Origin: Pontibacter burrus | GTDB taxonomy: Bacteria; Bacteroidota; Bacteroidia; Cytophagales; Hymenobacteraceae | Assembly (NCBI RefSeq): GCF_010686685.1 | Contig: NZ_JAAGWD010000004.1 | Coordinates: 310,001-374,000 of the forward strand | DNA length: 64,000 nucleotides | Direction of reading: 5' to 3' | Shown: positions 16,366-25,707 of the stretch, in pieces | Numbering within the stretch: the stretch's first letter is position 1 | Layout: each line of letters begins with the position of its first letter | The notes under the pieces: generated by a model | What the model was told of the DNA's origin: nothing | Seen by the model: only the letters and a program-made list of their open reading frames with translations | The model's database searches: none | Made by a program: the position numbers and the translations under genes

Positions 16366-18855
16366 ATGAAGTATACATTGAATAATTTTTTGCATAATCT
16401 CCTGTTAAGCAATGTTTCAGATAACGATAGCGACGATCTGATTCCAATTATCACTACTGACCCTGAAGACGAAATACCTGCTGCCGAGCTGCCGGATAGC
16501 CTGCCTATTCTGGCCGTGCGCAATACGGTCCTGTTCCCGGGCGTGGTGCTGCCTATAACTGTTAGCCGTAAAAAATCGGTGCGCCTGGTGCGCAAAGCCT
16601 ATAAAGGTGATAAAACGATTGGGGTGGTTGCCCAGAAGAATACCAACGCCGACGATCCTACTCCTGAAGACATTTTCAGTATAGGTACGGTTGCCAGAAT
16701 ATTAAAGATGCTGGTACTGCCCGATGGCAATACAACTATAATTATACAGGGCCACAGCCGCTTTAAGATAGAAGAAGTAACCCAGGAGGATCCGTACCTG
16801 GAGGCGCGCGTAAGCTATTGCGAGGAAACCGGCCTGAACAAAAAGAACAAGGAAGTAAAGGCGCTGGTGCAATCGCTGAAAGATGCGGCGGCTAAAATCC
16901 TGAAACTGAACCCTGAAATACCACAGGAGGCACAGGTGGCACTGGATAATATAGACAGCCCTGCTTTCCTGACGCACTTCCTGTCGAGTAACCTGAACGT
17001 GGAAGTGGCTCAGAAGCAACAGCTTCTGGAAGTGAATGATGGCACCGAGCGCGGTACACAACTGCTGCAACTGATGTTACGCGAGATTCAACTGCTGGAA
17101 CTGAAGCAGGAAATCCATACCAAAGTTCACACGGATATAGACCAGCAGCAGCGCGACTATTTCCTGCGCCAGCAGATTAAAGTACTGCAGGACGAACTGG
17201 GACAGGAAGGGCCTGATAAGGAGATCGAGAATTTCAGAGAGCGCGCCCTGAAGAAGAAATGGCCGGAGGCAGTTGCCAAACATTTTAAGAAAGAGATAGA
17301 TAAGCTGGCCCGCCTTAACCCGCAGGCCGCTGAATATCCGGTGGCGGTGAACTATATCGAGTTTCTGCTGGACCTGCCGTGGGAAGAATATACAAAGGAT
17401 AACTTTAACCTGAAGCGCACCAAAAAGATACTGGATACCGACCACTATGGTTTGGAGAAGGTAAAAGAGCGCATTCTGGAATACCTGGCCGTGCTGAAGC
17501 TGAAGAACGACATGAAGGCGCCAATTCTTTGCCTTTATGGTCCTCCGGGCGTTGGTAAAACGTCGCTGGGTCGCTCTATTGCATCTGCCTTAGGTCGTAA
17601 GTATGTCAGAATGTCACTGGGTGGGGTGCGCGACGAAGCAGAAATTCGTGGGCACCGCAGAACTTATGTGGGTGCTATGCCGGGCAAGATCATCAGCCAG
17701 ATCAAGAAAGTAGCTTCGGGCAACCCGGTCATCATCCTGGATGAGATTGATAAGCTGGCTTCTGATTTCCGTGGCGACCCGTCTTCGGCTTTGCTGGAAG
17801 TGCTGGACCCGGAGCAGAACCATACGTTTATGGACAACTACCTGGATGTGGAGTACGACCTGTCGAAGGTGCTGTTCATTGCTACGGCCAACTCTTTAGA
17901 TACGATACAGCCTGCCCTGCGCGACCGTATGGAGATTATTGAGCTGACCGGTTATACCATGGAGGAAAAGCTGGAAATAGCCAAGCGCCACCTGGTACCG
18001 AAGCAGATAAAAGAGCACGGCCTGACAGAAAGCGATGTAAAGATCACAAAACCTGCCCTGCAGAAAGTGATCGAAGACTATACCCGCGAATCGGGAGTGC
18101 GTAGCCTGGAGCGTAAGATTGGCCAGTTGGTTCGCCACATTGCCAAACTAAAGGCAATGGAAGAAGAGTACCCGACAACTATAAAACCCGAGGATGTAGT
18201 GAAGATCATGGGTGCCGAGATCTTTGATAAAGAGATTTACCAGGATTTCAGTACAGCCGGTGTTGTAACGGGCCTCGCCTGGACCTCGGTGGGTGGAGAT
18301 ATTCTGTTTGTGGAATCCATCCTGAGCAAAGGCAAAGGCAAACTTACCTTGTCGGGTCAGTTGGGCGATGTAATGAAGGAATCTGCGGTTACGGCGCTGT
18401 CGCATTTAAAAGCGCATGCGCACCTGCTGGACATAGACTATAGAATTTTTGAGCAGTACGACCTGCACATTCACTTCCCGGAGGGCGCGGTTCCAAAAGA
18501 TGGCCCGTCGGCAGGTATTGCTATTTTTACGTCCATTGCCTCGGTTTACACGCAACGCAAGGTTCGCTCTAAATTAGCCATGACCGGAGAGATAACGCTT
18601 CGGGGTAAGGTGTTGCCGGTGGGTGGCATAAAAGAGAAGATACTGGCTGCCAAACGTGCCGGAATTACCGATGTGATCCTTTGCCAGAAGAACCGCAAGG
18701 ATATTAACGAGATTCCGGAGAACTACATTAAAGGCCTGACGATACATTATGTTGACCGTGTAGAAGAAGTGGTGAAGATCGCGCTGCTACAGGAAAAAGT
18801 AAAGAACCCGCTGAACCTGACTGTAACCGAAGACCGCAAAGTGGAAATAGATTAA
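16366..18855 (+). CDS. lon: ATP-dependent protease Lon
   Basis: I prefer the ATG at 16366 (829 residues). A GTG at 16330 would add 12 residues. The N-terminal LON substrate domain starts at [18 protein letters not shown]. The AAA+ module has Walker [10 protein letters not shown], Walker [10 protein letters not shown] and the sensor ATANSLDTI. The C-terminal protease domain has the catalytic Ser in [10 protein letters not shown] and the Lys in [17 protein letters not shown]. Lon is a cytoplasmic hexamer that degrades misfolded and regulatory proteins. It is divergent from the OmpA-domain gene. An A/T-rich inverted repeat that includes the stop codon follows. Confidence 0.97.
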   Translation: MKYTLNNFLHNLLLSNVSDNDSDDLIPIITTDPEDEIPAAELPDSLPILAVRNTVLFPGVVLPITVSRKKSVRLVRKAYKGDKTIGVVAQKNTNADDPTPEDIFSIGTVARILKMLVLPDGNTTIIIQGHSRFKIEEVTQEDPYLEARVSYCEETGLNKKNKEVKALVQSLKDAAAKILKLNPEIPQEAQVALDNIDSPAFLTHFLSSNLNVEVAQKQQLLEVNDGTERGTQLLQLMLREIQLLELKQEIHTKVHTDIDQQQRDYFLRQQIKVLQDELGQEGPDKEIENFRERALKKKWPEAVAKHFKKEIDKLARLNPQAAEYPVAVNYIEFLLDLPWEEYTKDNFNLKRTKKILDTDHYGLEKVKERILEYLAVLKLKNDMKAPILCLYGPPGVGKTSLGRSIASALGRKYVRMSLGGVRDEAEIRGHRRTYVGAMPGKIISQIKKVASGNPVIILDEIDKLASDFRGDPSSALLEVLDPEQNHTFMDNYLDVEYDLSKVLFIATANSLDTIQPALRDRMEIIELTGYTMEEKLEIAKRHLVPKQIKEHGLTESDVKITKPALQKVIEDYTRESGVRSLERKIGQLVRHIAKLKAMEEEYPTTIKPEDVVKIMGAEIFDKEIYQDFSTAGVVTGLAWTSVGGDILFVESILSKGKGKLTLSGQLGDVMKESAVTALSHLKAHAHLLDIDYRIFEQYDLHIHFPEGAVPKDGPSAGIAIFTSIASVYTQRKVRSKLAMTGEITLRGKVLPVGGIKEKILAAKRAGITDVILCQKNRKDINEIPENYIKGLTIHYVDRVEEVVKIALLQEKVKNPLNLTVTEDRKVEID

Positions 18856-18922
18856 TTGTTGATTGCTGGTTGTTAATTGTTATTTTGGAGACAGCAATCA
18901 GCCATTAACAATCAACAATTAA
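18852..18922. repeat. Inverted repeat overlapping the lon stop codon
   Basis: TTAATTGTTGATTG (18852-18865) is perfectly complementary to 18909-18922. An alternative shorter pair, GATTGCTG (18861-18868) with CAGCAATC (18892-18899), shares bases with it, so the two stems exclude each other. No T-run follows, so it is not a standard terminator. Confidence 0.7.
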
Positions 18923-18929
18923 AATTAAT

Positions 18930-19973
18930 ATGAAATACACTGCTGCCCTCTTACTTTGCTTCCTGCTGAGCTTTCCGCTCGCGGCGCAGGTGGGAGGGCA
19001 GCGTGCTTTTACGTTCCTGGAGTTGCCGGTAAGCGCTAAGCAGGCGGGGTTGGGTGGAGTAAATGTTAGTTCGTTTGGGCACGATGTGAACATGGTAACA
19101 GCCAACCCGGCCTTACTGAATCCGGAAATGGATCGCCAGTTAAGTTTGAGCTATGTAAGTTATCTGGCCGACATCAAACAAAGCAACTTAGCCTATGCCT
19201 TTAACCACCAGAAACTGGGGCGTTGGGCTGCAGCTATAAACTACCTGAACTATGGCGATTTTGTGCAGCGTGATGCCACAGGTATGGAAGAAGGCAGTTT
19301 TACCGTTAACGACTATACATTTAGCCTGAGCCACGCCCGTCAGGCCGAAGCTTTTACCATTGGGGCAACCGCCAGACTGGCCGTATCAACTATAGCTGGT
19401 AATAAAGCAGTTGGGTTGCTGGCCGATGTGGGTGGTTTGTTCAAACATCCGGAGAAAGACTTTACGGTAGGGCTTGCGTTTAAGAATATTGGCTACCAGT
19501 TAAAGCCTTTTGATGGCGGCGAGCGACAGGTCATGCCTTTTGATGCACAGCTTGGAGCCAGCTATAAGCCGGAGCACATGCCGGTCAGGTTATCGCTTAC
19601 CGCACACCATCTGTACCAGTTTGACGTTGTATATCTGGACCCTGATGCAAAAGGCCGCCTTGATGCGAACGGTAACGAGATTAAAGAAGAGAAATCGATT
19701 GGAGATAAGATAGCGCGCCATTTTGTGGTAGGTACGGAGTTTATTTTCAGCAAAAACTTTCAGATACGCGCCGGGTATAACCATTTGCGCCGTAAAGAAT
19801 TGCGGTTAGAGAACGCCTCGGGAGGGGCAGGTTTTTCGGTGGGTGCTATGCTGCGCGTGCGGGCATTTGAACTGAACTATAGCAGTGCCTTTTATCACCC
19901 GGCTGGTGCAAGCCATTATGTAACTATAAGCACCGACACCGGCACTATACTGAAGCGTAAGAACACAGAATAA
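18930..19973 (+). CDS. porQ: Type IX secretion system protein PorQ
   Basis: The 347-residue protein has a signal peptide at 1-20 (ending PLAAQ) and then the PorQ/PorV-like start: FTFLELPVSAKQAGLGG, NPALLNPEMDRQLSLSY, and repeated amphipathic beta strands to the C-terminus. PorQ is an outer-membrane FadL-like barrel of the T9SS attachment complex (known with PorU, PorV and PorZ in Porphyromonas), which processes and anchors secreted CTD proteins. The gene sits between lon and hslU, all on the plus strand, with 74 and 44 bp gaps. No CTD cargo protein was identified in the window. Confidence 0.9.
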   Translation: MKYTAALLLCFLLSFPLAAQVGGQRAFTFLELPVSAKQAGLGGVNVSSFGHDVNMVTANPALLNPEMDRQLSLSYVSYLADIKQSNLAYAFNHQKLGRWAAAINYLNYGDFVQRDATGMEEGSFTVNDYTFSLSHARQAEAFTIGATARLAVSTIAGNKAVGLLADVGGLFKHPEKDFTVGLAFKNIGYQLKPFDGGERQVMPFDAQLGASYKPEHMPVRLSLTAHHLYQFDVVYLDPDAKGRLDANGNEIKEEKSIGDKIARHFVVGTEFIFSKNFQIRAGYNHLRRKELRLENASGGAGFSVGAMLRVRAFELNYSSAFYHPAGASHYVTISTDTGTILKRKNTE

Positions 19974-20017
19974 ATTTACCTGTTATAACTATAGCAGATC
20001 ATTTAATAACGAATAAG

Positions 20018-21412
20018 ATGTTAGATTCCTTAGAACATTTAACACCAGCCCAGATTGTAGCGGAGCTGGATAAATATATAATTGGGCAGCAGGATGCCAA
20101 GCGTAACGTAGCCATTGCCCTGCGCAACCGCTGGCGCCGCATGAATGCCGATAAAAACATTCAGAAAGAGATTGTTCCGAACAACATCCTGATGATTGGA
20201 GCTACGGGTGTGGGTAAAACGGAAATTGCCCGCCGCCTTGCCAAAATTGCTGATGCACCCTTTACCAAAGTTGAGGCTTCTAAATTTACGGAAGTAGGCT
20301 ACGTTGGCCGCGACGTGGAAAGCATGGTGCGCGACCTGGTGGAGCAGTCGGTGAACATGGTGAAGACCCAGAAGAAGGAAGAAGTAAAGCAGCGTGCGGC
20401 CGAGATTGTGGAAGACATCATTTTGGATGCACTGATCCCGCCGGTTCAGGGACGTAGCACATCGCCGGTAAATATGAGTTCGGACCCGAATGCCATGCCG
20501 GAGAATGACTATGAACTGAACGAGCGTACACGCGAAAGATTCCGTGAAAAGATCCGTAATGGTGAGCTAGAAGACCGTAAGATTGAGATACGCGTGCAGC
20601 AAAGTGCTATGCCGGGCATGGGCGTTTTAGGACCTGGCATGGACGAGGCATCGATGATGAACATCCAGGAGATGATCAGCGGGATGATGCCGAAGAAGAC
20701 CAAAAAGCGCAAAGTGACGATAGCCGAGGCACGCAAAATATTGCTGGAAGAAGAAGCTGCCAAACTCATCGATATGGATGAAGTGAAGGAAGAAGCGATC
20801 TTTAAAGCAGAGAACTCCGGTGTGATCTTTATTGATGAGATAGACAAAGTAGCCAGTTCCAGCAAAAAAGGTGGCGGCGGACCAGACGTAAGCCGCGAAG
20901 GTGTGCAACGCGACCTGCTGCCTATAGTTGAAGGCTCAACAGTGAATACTAAATACGGCGTCATCAATACCGACCATATTTTGTTTATAGCTGCCGGTGC
21001 GTTCCACGTGGCAAAACCTTCTGATCTGATACCAGAGTTGCAGGGCCGCTTCCCGATTCGTGTGGAGCTGCAAAGCCTGACTAAGGATGACTTCTACCAG
21101 ATTCTGAAGTTCCCTAAAAACGCGCTTACCAAGCAGTACGAAGCCTTGTTGGCCGCAGAAAATGTGTCGCTTGCCTTTAACGACGAAGCTCTTGATGAGA
21201 TTGCAAGCCTGGCTTATGAGGTAAATGCTGAAGTAGAAAATATTGGTGCCCGTCGCCTGCAGACCATCATGAGTCGCCTGCTAAACGACATTCTGTTTGA
21301 TGTGCCGGACAAGATAAGCGCCAATGCCCAGATTGTGATAACCCGCGAACTGGTGCAGGAAAAGCTATCAGACATGGTGAAAAACCGCGACCTGAGCGAG
21401 TATATTCTATAG
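20018..21412 (+). CDS. hslU: ATP-dependent protease ATPase subunit HslU
   Basis: The protein has 464 residues. The N-terminus LTPAQIVAELDKYIIGQQDAK is diagnostic. Walker A GATGVGKT occupies residues 61-68, and KFTEVGYVGRDVESMVRDL is the conserved pore-loop region (GYVG). The I-domain lies at about 110-240, with Met-rich and Lys-rich stretches. Walker B is VIFIDEIDK, and the C-terminus ends LSEYIL, the hydrophobic tail that docks into HslV. It unfolds substrates for the HslV peptidase. hslV is not adjacent and is absent from this window. The ORF ends in a CTATAG motif. Confidence 0.96.
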   Translation: MLDSLEHLTPAQIVAELDKYIIGQQDAKRNVAIALRNRWRRMNADKNIQKEIVPNNILMIGATGVGKTEIARRLAKIADAPFTKVEASKFTEVGYVGRDVESMVRDLVEQSVNMVKTQKKEEVKQRAAEIVEDIILDALIPPVQGRSTSPVNMSSDPNAMPENDYELNERTRERFREKIRNGELEDRKIEIRVQQSAMPGMGVLGPGMDEASMMNIQEMISGMMPKKTKKRKVTIAEARKILLEEEAAKLIDMDEVKEEAIFKAENSGVIFIDEIDKVASSSKKGGGGPDVSREGVQRDLLPIVEGSTVNTKYGVINTDHILFIAAGAFHVAKPSDLIPELQGRFPIRVELQSLTKDDFYQILKFPKNALTKQYEALLAAENVSLAFNDEALDEIASLAYEVNAEVENIGARRLQTIMSRLLNDILFDVPDKISANAQIVITRELVQEKLSDMVKNRDLSEYIL

Positions 21413-21527
21413 TTAGAAAGTTGGGAAGTTAAAAAGTTAGAATGTTAAAACCGGCGCGGAAGTTTCTTCGGTGCCTAACTATAGGAGCGAATCTCAGATT
21501 CGCTGGGTTTGCAACCATAGTTTACAG

Positions 21528-21568
21528 AAAAGCCGGCAGTTTTGCAGATGCAAAGCTGCCGGCTTTTT
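21528..21568. terminator. Terminator between hslU and the YD-repeat lipoprotein gene
   Basis: AAAGCCGGCAG (from 21528) pairs with CTGCCGGCTTT; TTGTTTT follows on the plus strand. A near-copy of this hairpin recurs at 22591-22637 on the other side of the lipoprotein gene. Confidence 0.82.
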
Positions 21569-21589
21569 GTTTTATAAGCAGTGCTATAG

Positions 21590-22384
21590 TTAACTACACT
21601 GATACGTTATAATTGTAACTTCTGTAGTTCCGTCGCTTGAGTTTTCGGTGATGCGGGTCGGTAAGTTTTTGTCGTTGTACGCGTAAGTATAAGTTGTTTC
21701 TTTAACCAGATCGCCATTCTGGTAAGTAGCCGAAGAACCGGGGTTGTTCTTTCCGGGAGAATAGAGATTGTGGTAACCGGTAGCGCTACTGAGAGGAGTA
21801 AGTTTGTCGTCGTAATCAGCATAAACTATACGCAACTCTTCAGATTCTATAGTTTGTATAGTTTCAATCACATTCCCTCTTTCGTCGTAAGTAAAGGACT
21901 TGCTATTACCTTTTGTATCAGAAATTCTGATCAGGCGGTTAAGTTCATCATAAGTAAAATTCTCAGTATACACTACCCTGTCATCGCCAAGATAGTGCTC
22001 AGCCAGACTTATGAGCCCATCTTTGTATTGGTATAAAGTATGGGTTATGCTGGGGTCTGGGTGGTAATCATAATAGTATTCCTGGCGTGTTATCTTCCTA
22101 CTATCGTCATATTTAAAAACAGTTTGTAGTTGCGAAAATACAACCATATCATTTTCGGTGGTAGAGTTGATATAAGCTTGTTTATCATAGAAGAAATGAA
22201 GCTCGCGTACATCATCCCTGATTATACTTTTTAAGAGGCAGCCTGTCTGGTTAGGATAGGGGATATCAACAGGGTCAGGTGAAATAGTGGGGTTGGGGTT
22301 TGGAGGATCATCGCCGTCGCAGCCCTGCAGGCATAAGGCAGCAGTAAGCAGGAAGAATGCTGCTCTTCTGATAAAAATTTTCAT
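21590..22384 (-). CDS. Lipoprotein with YD-like repeats
   Basis: The 264-residue protein has a lipoprotein signal with lipobox LQGC (Cys22) followed by an acidic/Pro-rich linker (DGDDPPNPNP). The body contains repeated Tyr/Asp-rich beta-hairpin strings typical of RHS/YD repeats: FKYDDSRKITRQEYYY, FTYDELNRLIRI, FTYDERGNVIETI and YAYNDKNLPTRI. Similar single-domain YD lipoproteins are common in Bacteroidota and have no known function; they are too short to form an RHS toxin shell. It is probably anchored at the outer membrane. A 6-bp palindromic GTACAATATTTTGTAC lies just upstream (22417-22432). Confidence 0.75.
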   Translation of the reverse strand: MKIFIRRAAFFLLTAALCLQGCDGDDPPNPNPTISPDPVDIPYPNQTGCLLKSIIRDDVRELHFFYDKQAYINSTTENDMVVFSQLQTVFKYDDSRKITRQEYYYDYHPDPSITHTLYQYKDGLISLAEHYLGDDRVVYTENFTYDELNRLIRISDTKGNSKSFTYDERGNVIETIQTIESEELRIVYADYDDKLTPLSSATGYHNLYSPGKNNPGSSATYQNGDLVKETTYTYAYNDKNLPTRITENSSDGTTEVTIITYQCS

Positions 22385-22590
22385 AGTATTAAGGTTTAAA
22401 AAATACAGCTAGGAGGGTACAATATTTTGTACGCAAGTATCAGGTATTCAGAGTAATATGGTTTAGGTGGATAAGTGTATGCGCTGATTTTTAACCTTAA
22501 CAGGCCTTTATGAAATGTGAGGGGAATCTAATGCTCGTAACTACTTATGCTAATGGGCTGGTGTAGCTTTCCTGGATCAGTGAAACTATA

Positions 22591-22637
22591 GAAGCCGACA
22601 GATTTGCGGAAGCAGAGCTGCCGGCTTTTGTTTTATA
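22591..22637 (+). repeat. Second copy of the AGCCGGCAG terminator hairpin
   Basis: AGCCGACAG..AGCTGCCGGCT followed by TTTGTTTTATAG closely matches 21528-21568, including the spacer GATTTGCGGAAGCAGAG versus TTTTGCAGATGCAAAG. The orientation is the same, one copy on each side of the lipoprotein gene. No plus-strand gene ends just before it. Confidence 0.65.
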
Positions 22638-22695
22638 GTTTAGTTTCTATAGTTTGTAAGCTTGAGCGGGAATAACCTTTCCCAACCCCACACCC

Positions 22696-22722
22696 GTAAT
22701 TCTTAATTCATCATTCATAATT
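22696..22722. repeat. Left arm of inverted repeat flanking the SDR gene
   Basis: This 27-bp arm matches the reverse complement of 23468-23494 at 25 positions. It abuts the GTG start codon of the SDR gene. Confidence 0.75.
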
Positions 22723-23460
22723 GTGAGCAAAGTGAATATCTACATCATAACCGGAACCAGTAAAGGAATAGGCAAAGCCCTGACAGAAGAACTGTTAAAA
22801 GATGATAACAATTGCGTAGTAGGCGTTTGCCGCAACAGCACAATCAACCATAAAAACTACCGTCATCAGCCCCTGGACTTCTCGGATATACCTGCCGTAG
22901 AGCACAACCTGCAAAAGGTGTTTCTGCCTTACAAAGATGCCGAAAAACTTGTGCTGATAAACAATGCCGGCGTGCTGGGCGATATTGGCTATGTAGGCGA
23001 AGGCATGCCGAACGAACGGTTTGAGTTTGTGTTTGACGTGAACGTGATCGTTCCGGCTATGCTGATGAACTCTTTCCTGCAGGTGTACCAGCAGCATCCC
23101 GCCCAAAAGCTTATCATTAACATCAGCTCTGGCGCAGGCAAATACCCGATCGATGGCTGGGCAAGCTATTGTGCCTCCAAAGCAGCGCTCGATATGCTTT
23201 CCATGACGATCCAGAAAGAGCAGGACATGCGAGGAAGCGGCGTTAAAATATATGCACTGGCACCCGGCGTGGTTGATACCCAGATGCAGGGCCAGATCCG
23301 AGAAGCAGATGCGGAGCGCTTTAGCACTGTCGAAAAATTCCGCGACTATAAGGCCAGTAATGTGCTGGCTCAGCCCGAAGATGTTGCCCACAAGATCATC
23401 CGCTTCATGCAGAACACCGACAACTATAGCGAGGTGCTGCAGGATGTTCGCAACATGTAG
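22723..23460 (+). CDS. Short-chain dehydrogenase/reductase (SDR)
   Basis: The 245-residue classical SDR has the cofactor loop TGTSKGIGKAL (residues 11-21). NNAG occurs in INNAGVLG, the catalytic Ser in NISSGAG, and Tyr/Lys in YCASKAALDM. The sequence is close in style to the sepiapterin reductase/benzil reductase (YueD-like) branch, which uses NADPH to reduce small ketones; this assignment is tentative. The start is GTG at 22723, directly after a 27-bp repeat whose inverted copy lies 7 bp beyond the stop. The unit therefore looks like a one-gene cassette. Confidence 0.88.
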   Translation: MSKVNIYIITGTSKGIGKALTEELLKDDNNCVVGVCRNSTINHKNYRHQPLDFSDIPAVEHNLQKVFLPYKDAEKLVLINNAGVLGDIGYVGEGMPNERFEFVFDVNVIVPAMLMNSFLQVYQQHPAQKLIINISSGAGKYPIDGWASYCASKAALDMLSMTIQKEQDMRGSGVKIYALAPGVVDTQMQGQIREADAERFSTVEKFRDYKASNVLAQPEDVAHKIIRFMQNTDNYSEVLQDVRNM

Positions 23461-23467
23461 GCTTTTT

Positions 23468-23494
23468 AATTATGAATGATGAATTACGAATTAT
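23468..23494. repeat. Right arm of inverted repeat flanking the SDR gene
   Basis: This is the inverted copy of 22696-22722 (25 of 27 positions), starting 7 bp after the SDR stop. Confidence 0.75.
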
Positions 23495-23609
23495 GGATGA
23501 AAGGTTATCTGGGAAGCTATAGTTTGTGTTCAGTGAATTTGGATTCAAGCTATAGTTTAGTGATCAACAAATAACGATCAACGGACAACGACAGGCTGTT
23601 GCGGGTATA

Positions 23610-23656
23610 GCATAATCATTGGCCTGATGTGTATTTACCGGTGATTATGCTCTTTT
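23610..23656 (+). terminator. Possible terminator downstream of the SDR gene
   Basis: GCATAATCA (23610-23618) pairs with TGATTATGC (23642-23650), with an inner GG/CC, followed by TCTTTT. The 23-nt loop is long. Confidence 0.55.
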
Positions 23657-23712
23657 ATAGTTGCGGGCGTCTTGCATCTTTATAGCATAAAAACTATCTT
23701 AACAATACCTAC

Positions 23713-23759
23713 AAAGTACAAGTGTGCACGTTTAATGTATTGTAAGCAACTTGTACTTT
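23713..23759. promoter_or_regulatory. Inverted repeat AAAGTACAAGT / ACTTGTACTTT upstream of acs
   Basis: Two perfect 11-bp arms (23713-23723 and 23749-23759) are separated by 25 bp. The second ends 30 bp before the acs ATG. They could be a paired operator or an RNA hairpin in the leader. Confidence 0.55.
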
Positions 23760-23789
23760 TAACTTACCTTAAAACAACCTGCCTTACCC

Positions 23790-25688
23790 ATGCAAAGCCA
23801 TCAGATCAAAAGTTTTGAAGAATACCAGAATGCCTGCCAACGCAGTGTCTCCGACCCCGAAGGCTTCTGGAGCGATATTGCCAGCACATTTACCTGGCGC
23901 AAAAAATGGAACACCACCCTGGAGTGGAACTTCGAGGAGCCAAATGTGAAATGGTTTAAAGGCGGTAAACTCAATATAACTGAAAACTGCCTGGACCGCC
24001 ACCTGAAAACGCGCGGCAATAAACTGGCCCTGATCTGGGAGCCCAACGACCCGAAAGAACGCTTTGTGCGCTATACCTACCGCGAACTATACGAGAAGGT
24101 GTGCCAGTTTGCCAATGTGCTAAAGAAAAATGGTGTGCAGAAAGGCGACCGCGTGTGTATTTACATGCCCATGATTCCGGAACTGGCTTTTGCTGTATTG
24201 GCCTGCGCTAGGATTGGAGCAGTGCATTCGGTGATTTTTGCCGGCTTCTCGGCTGTAAGCATGTCTGACAGAATAAACGATGCCGGTGCCAAAATGGTAC
24301 TCACCTCAGATGGCCTAAACCGTGGCGCCAAGCAGATTCCTGTAAAACGTGTGGTAGATGAGGCTCTGGAAAGCTGCCCTTCTGTTGAGAAAGTTATAGT
24401 TGTTGAGCGCCTTGGTTGGGCTGTAAACATGGTAGAAGGCCGCGATGTATGGTTCCACGACGAAGTAAAAGATGTAGCCAAAGATTGCCCAGCCGAGGAA
24501 ATGGATGCTGAGGACATGCTGTTCATTTTGTATACCTCTGGCTCTACAGGCAAGCCCAAAGGGGTAGTGCATACCTGTGGCGGCTACATGGTGTATGCCC
24601 AGTATAGTTTCATGAACGTGTTCCAGTACCAGGAAAGCGACGTGTTCTGGTGCACCGCCGACATCGGTTGGGTAACAGGCCATACGTATCTGCTTTACGG
24701 TCCGCTGCTTTCCGGTGCTACTACGCTGATGTTTGAAGGCGTACCGACTTACCCGGACAATGGCCGTTTCTGGCAGGTGTGCGATAAGTTCGGCGTAAAC
24801 ATTTTCTATACAGCGCCAACGGCCATCCGCTCGTTGATGGGTGGCGACATTGATGATGTGCTTTCCTATAGTTTAGATTCCCTGAAAGTGCTGGGCTCGG
24901 TAGGGGAGCCGATAAACGAAGAAGCCTGGCATTGGTACCACACGCACGTAGGCAAAGAGCGCTGCCCGGTAGTTGATACCTGGTGGCAGACCGAAACCGG
25001 CGGTATCATGATCTCGTCACTTGCCAATGTTACGCCTACCAAACCGGCACATGCTGCATTCCCGCTACCGGGCATACAACCTATACTGGTAGACGCCGAA
25101 GGCAACGAAATTACCGACAACGAAGTGGAAGGTTACCTGTGTGTGAAGTTTCCGTGGCCGGGCATGATACGTACTACCTACGGCGACCACGAGCGTTGCC
25201 GCCTGAGCTATTTCTCTACCTACAAAGGCTTATACTTTACCGGAGATGGCGCCAAACGCGACGAGAATGGCTGGTACCGCATTATTGGTCGTGTAGATGA
25301 TGTAATAAACGTATCGGGTCACCGCTTTGGCACGGCTGAGATTGAAGAAGCCATTAACCACAACGAGCATGTGGTGGAGTCGGCAGTGGTAGGCTTCCCG
25401 CACGATGTGAAAGGCCAGGGCATTTACGCTTTTGTGATCTGCAAGGACAAACCGGAGCGCGAAGATTATCTGCGTGCCGAAATCATCGAAACGGTAGTGG
25501 AGAAGATTGGTAAGATTGCCAAGCCCGATAAGATTCAGATCGTAAGCGGCCTGCCCAAAACCCGTTCCGGCAAAATCATGCGCCGCATCCTGCGCAAAGT
25601 AGCCGAAGGCGATACCTCCAACCTCGGCGATACCTCAACTTTACTCGATCCGGATGTAGTGGATGAGATCAAAGCAGGGGCTTTGTAA
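23790..25688 (+). CDS. acs: Acetyl-CoA synthetase (acetate--CoA ligase)
   Basis: The 632-residue AMP-forming ligase shows the N-terminal ACS motif (FWSDIASTFTWRKKW) and the adenylate loop YTSGSTGKPKGVVHT. WCTADIGWVTGHTY and the acetate-pocket motif WWQTETGG follow. The C-terminal domain carries GRVDDVINVSGHR and the catalytic Lys595 in TRSGKIMRR, the residue acetylated in regulated homologues. It converts acetate, ATP and CoA to acetyl-CoA in the cytoplasm. The length is slightly below the 650 typical of enterobacterial Acs. It stands as a single gene between a putative operator and a terminator built from CTATAGTT motifs. Confidence 0.96.
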   Translation: MQSHQIKSFEEYQNACQRSVSDPEGFWSDIASTFTWRKKWNTTLEWNFEEPNVKWFKGGKLNITENCLDRHLKTRGNKLALIWEPNDPKERFVRYTYRELYEKVCQFANVLKKNGVQKGDRVCIYMPMIPELAFAVLACARIGAVHSVIFAGFSAVSMSDRINDAGAKMVLTSDGLNRGAKQIPVKRVVDEALESCPSVEKVIVVERLGWAVNMVEGRDVWFHDEVKDVAKDCPAEEMDAEDMLFILYTSGSTGKPKGVVHTCGGYMVYAQYSFMNVFQYQESDVFWCTADIGWVTGHTYLLYGPLLSGATTLMFEGVPTYPDNGRFWQVCDKFGVNIFYTAPTAIRSLMGGDIDDVLSYSLDSLKVLGSVGEPINEEAWHWYHTHVGKERCPVVDTWWQTETGGIMISSLANVTPTKPAHAAFPLPGIQPILVDAEGNEITDNEVEGYLCVKFPWPGMIRTTYGDHERCRLSYFSTYKGLYFTGDGAKRDENGWYRIIGRVDDVINVSGHRFGTAEIEEAINHNEHVVESAVVGFPHDVKGQGIYAFVICKDKPEREDYLRAEIIETVVEKIGKIAKPDKIQIVSGLPKTRSGKIMRRILRKVAEGDTSNLGDTSTLLDPDVVDEIKAGAL

Positions 25689-25707
25689 AAATATATTTTT
25701 CTTTTAG

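Larger units (their letters stand above)
22385..22722. other. Divergent gap between the YD lipoprotein and the SDR gene
   Basis: The 338-bp gap contains GTACAATATTTTGTAC (22417-22432), a second copy of the terminator-like hairpin at 22591-22637 and the left arm of a long inverted repeat (22696-22722). No coding frame is seen. Confidence 0.6.
23461..23789. other. Intergenic gap upstream of acs
   Basis: The 329-bp gap holds the right repeat arm, two CTATAG motifs, a terminator-like hairpin (23610-23656) and an 11-bp inverted repeat (23713-23759) shortly before the acs start. No gene is seen. Confidence 0.65.

Noticed and set aside
20509..20967. 152-codon minus-strand frame
   Set aside because: It is antisense to the HslU I-domain and Walker B region, with Ser-rich composition typical of a shadow frame.
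22795..23391. 198-codon minus-strand frame
   Set aside because: It is antisense to the SDR gene, which has all catalytic motifs.
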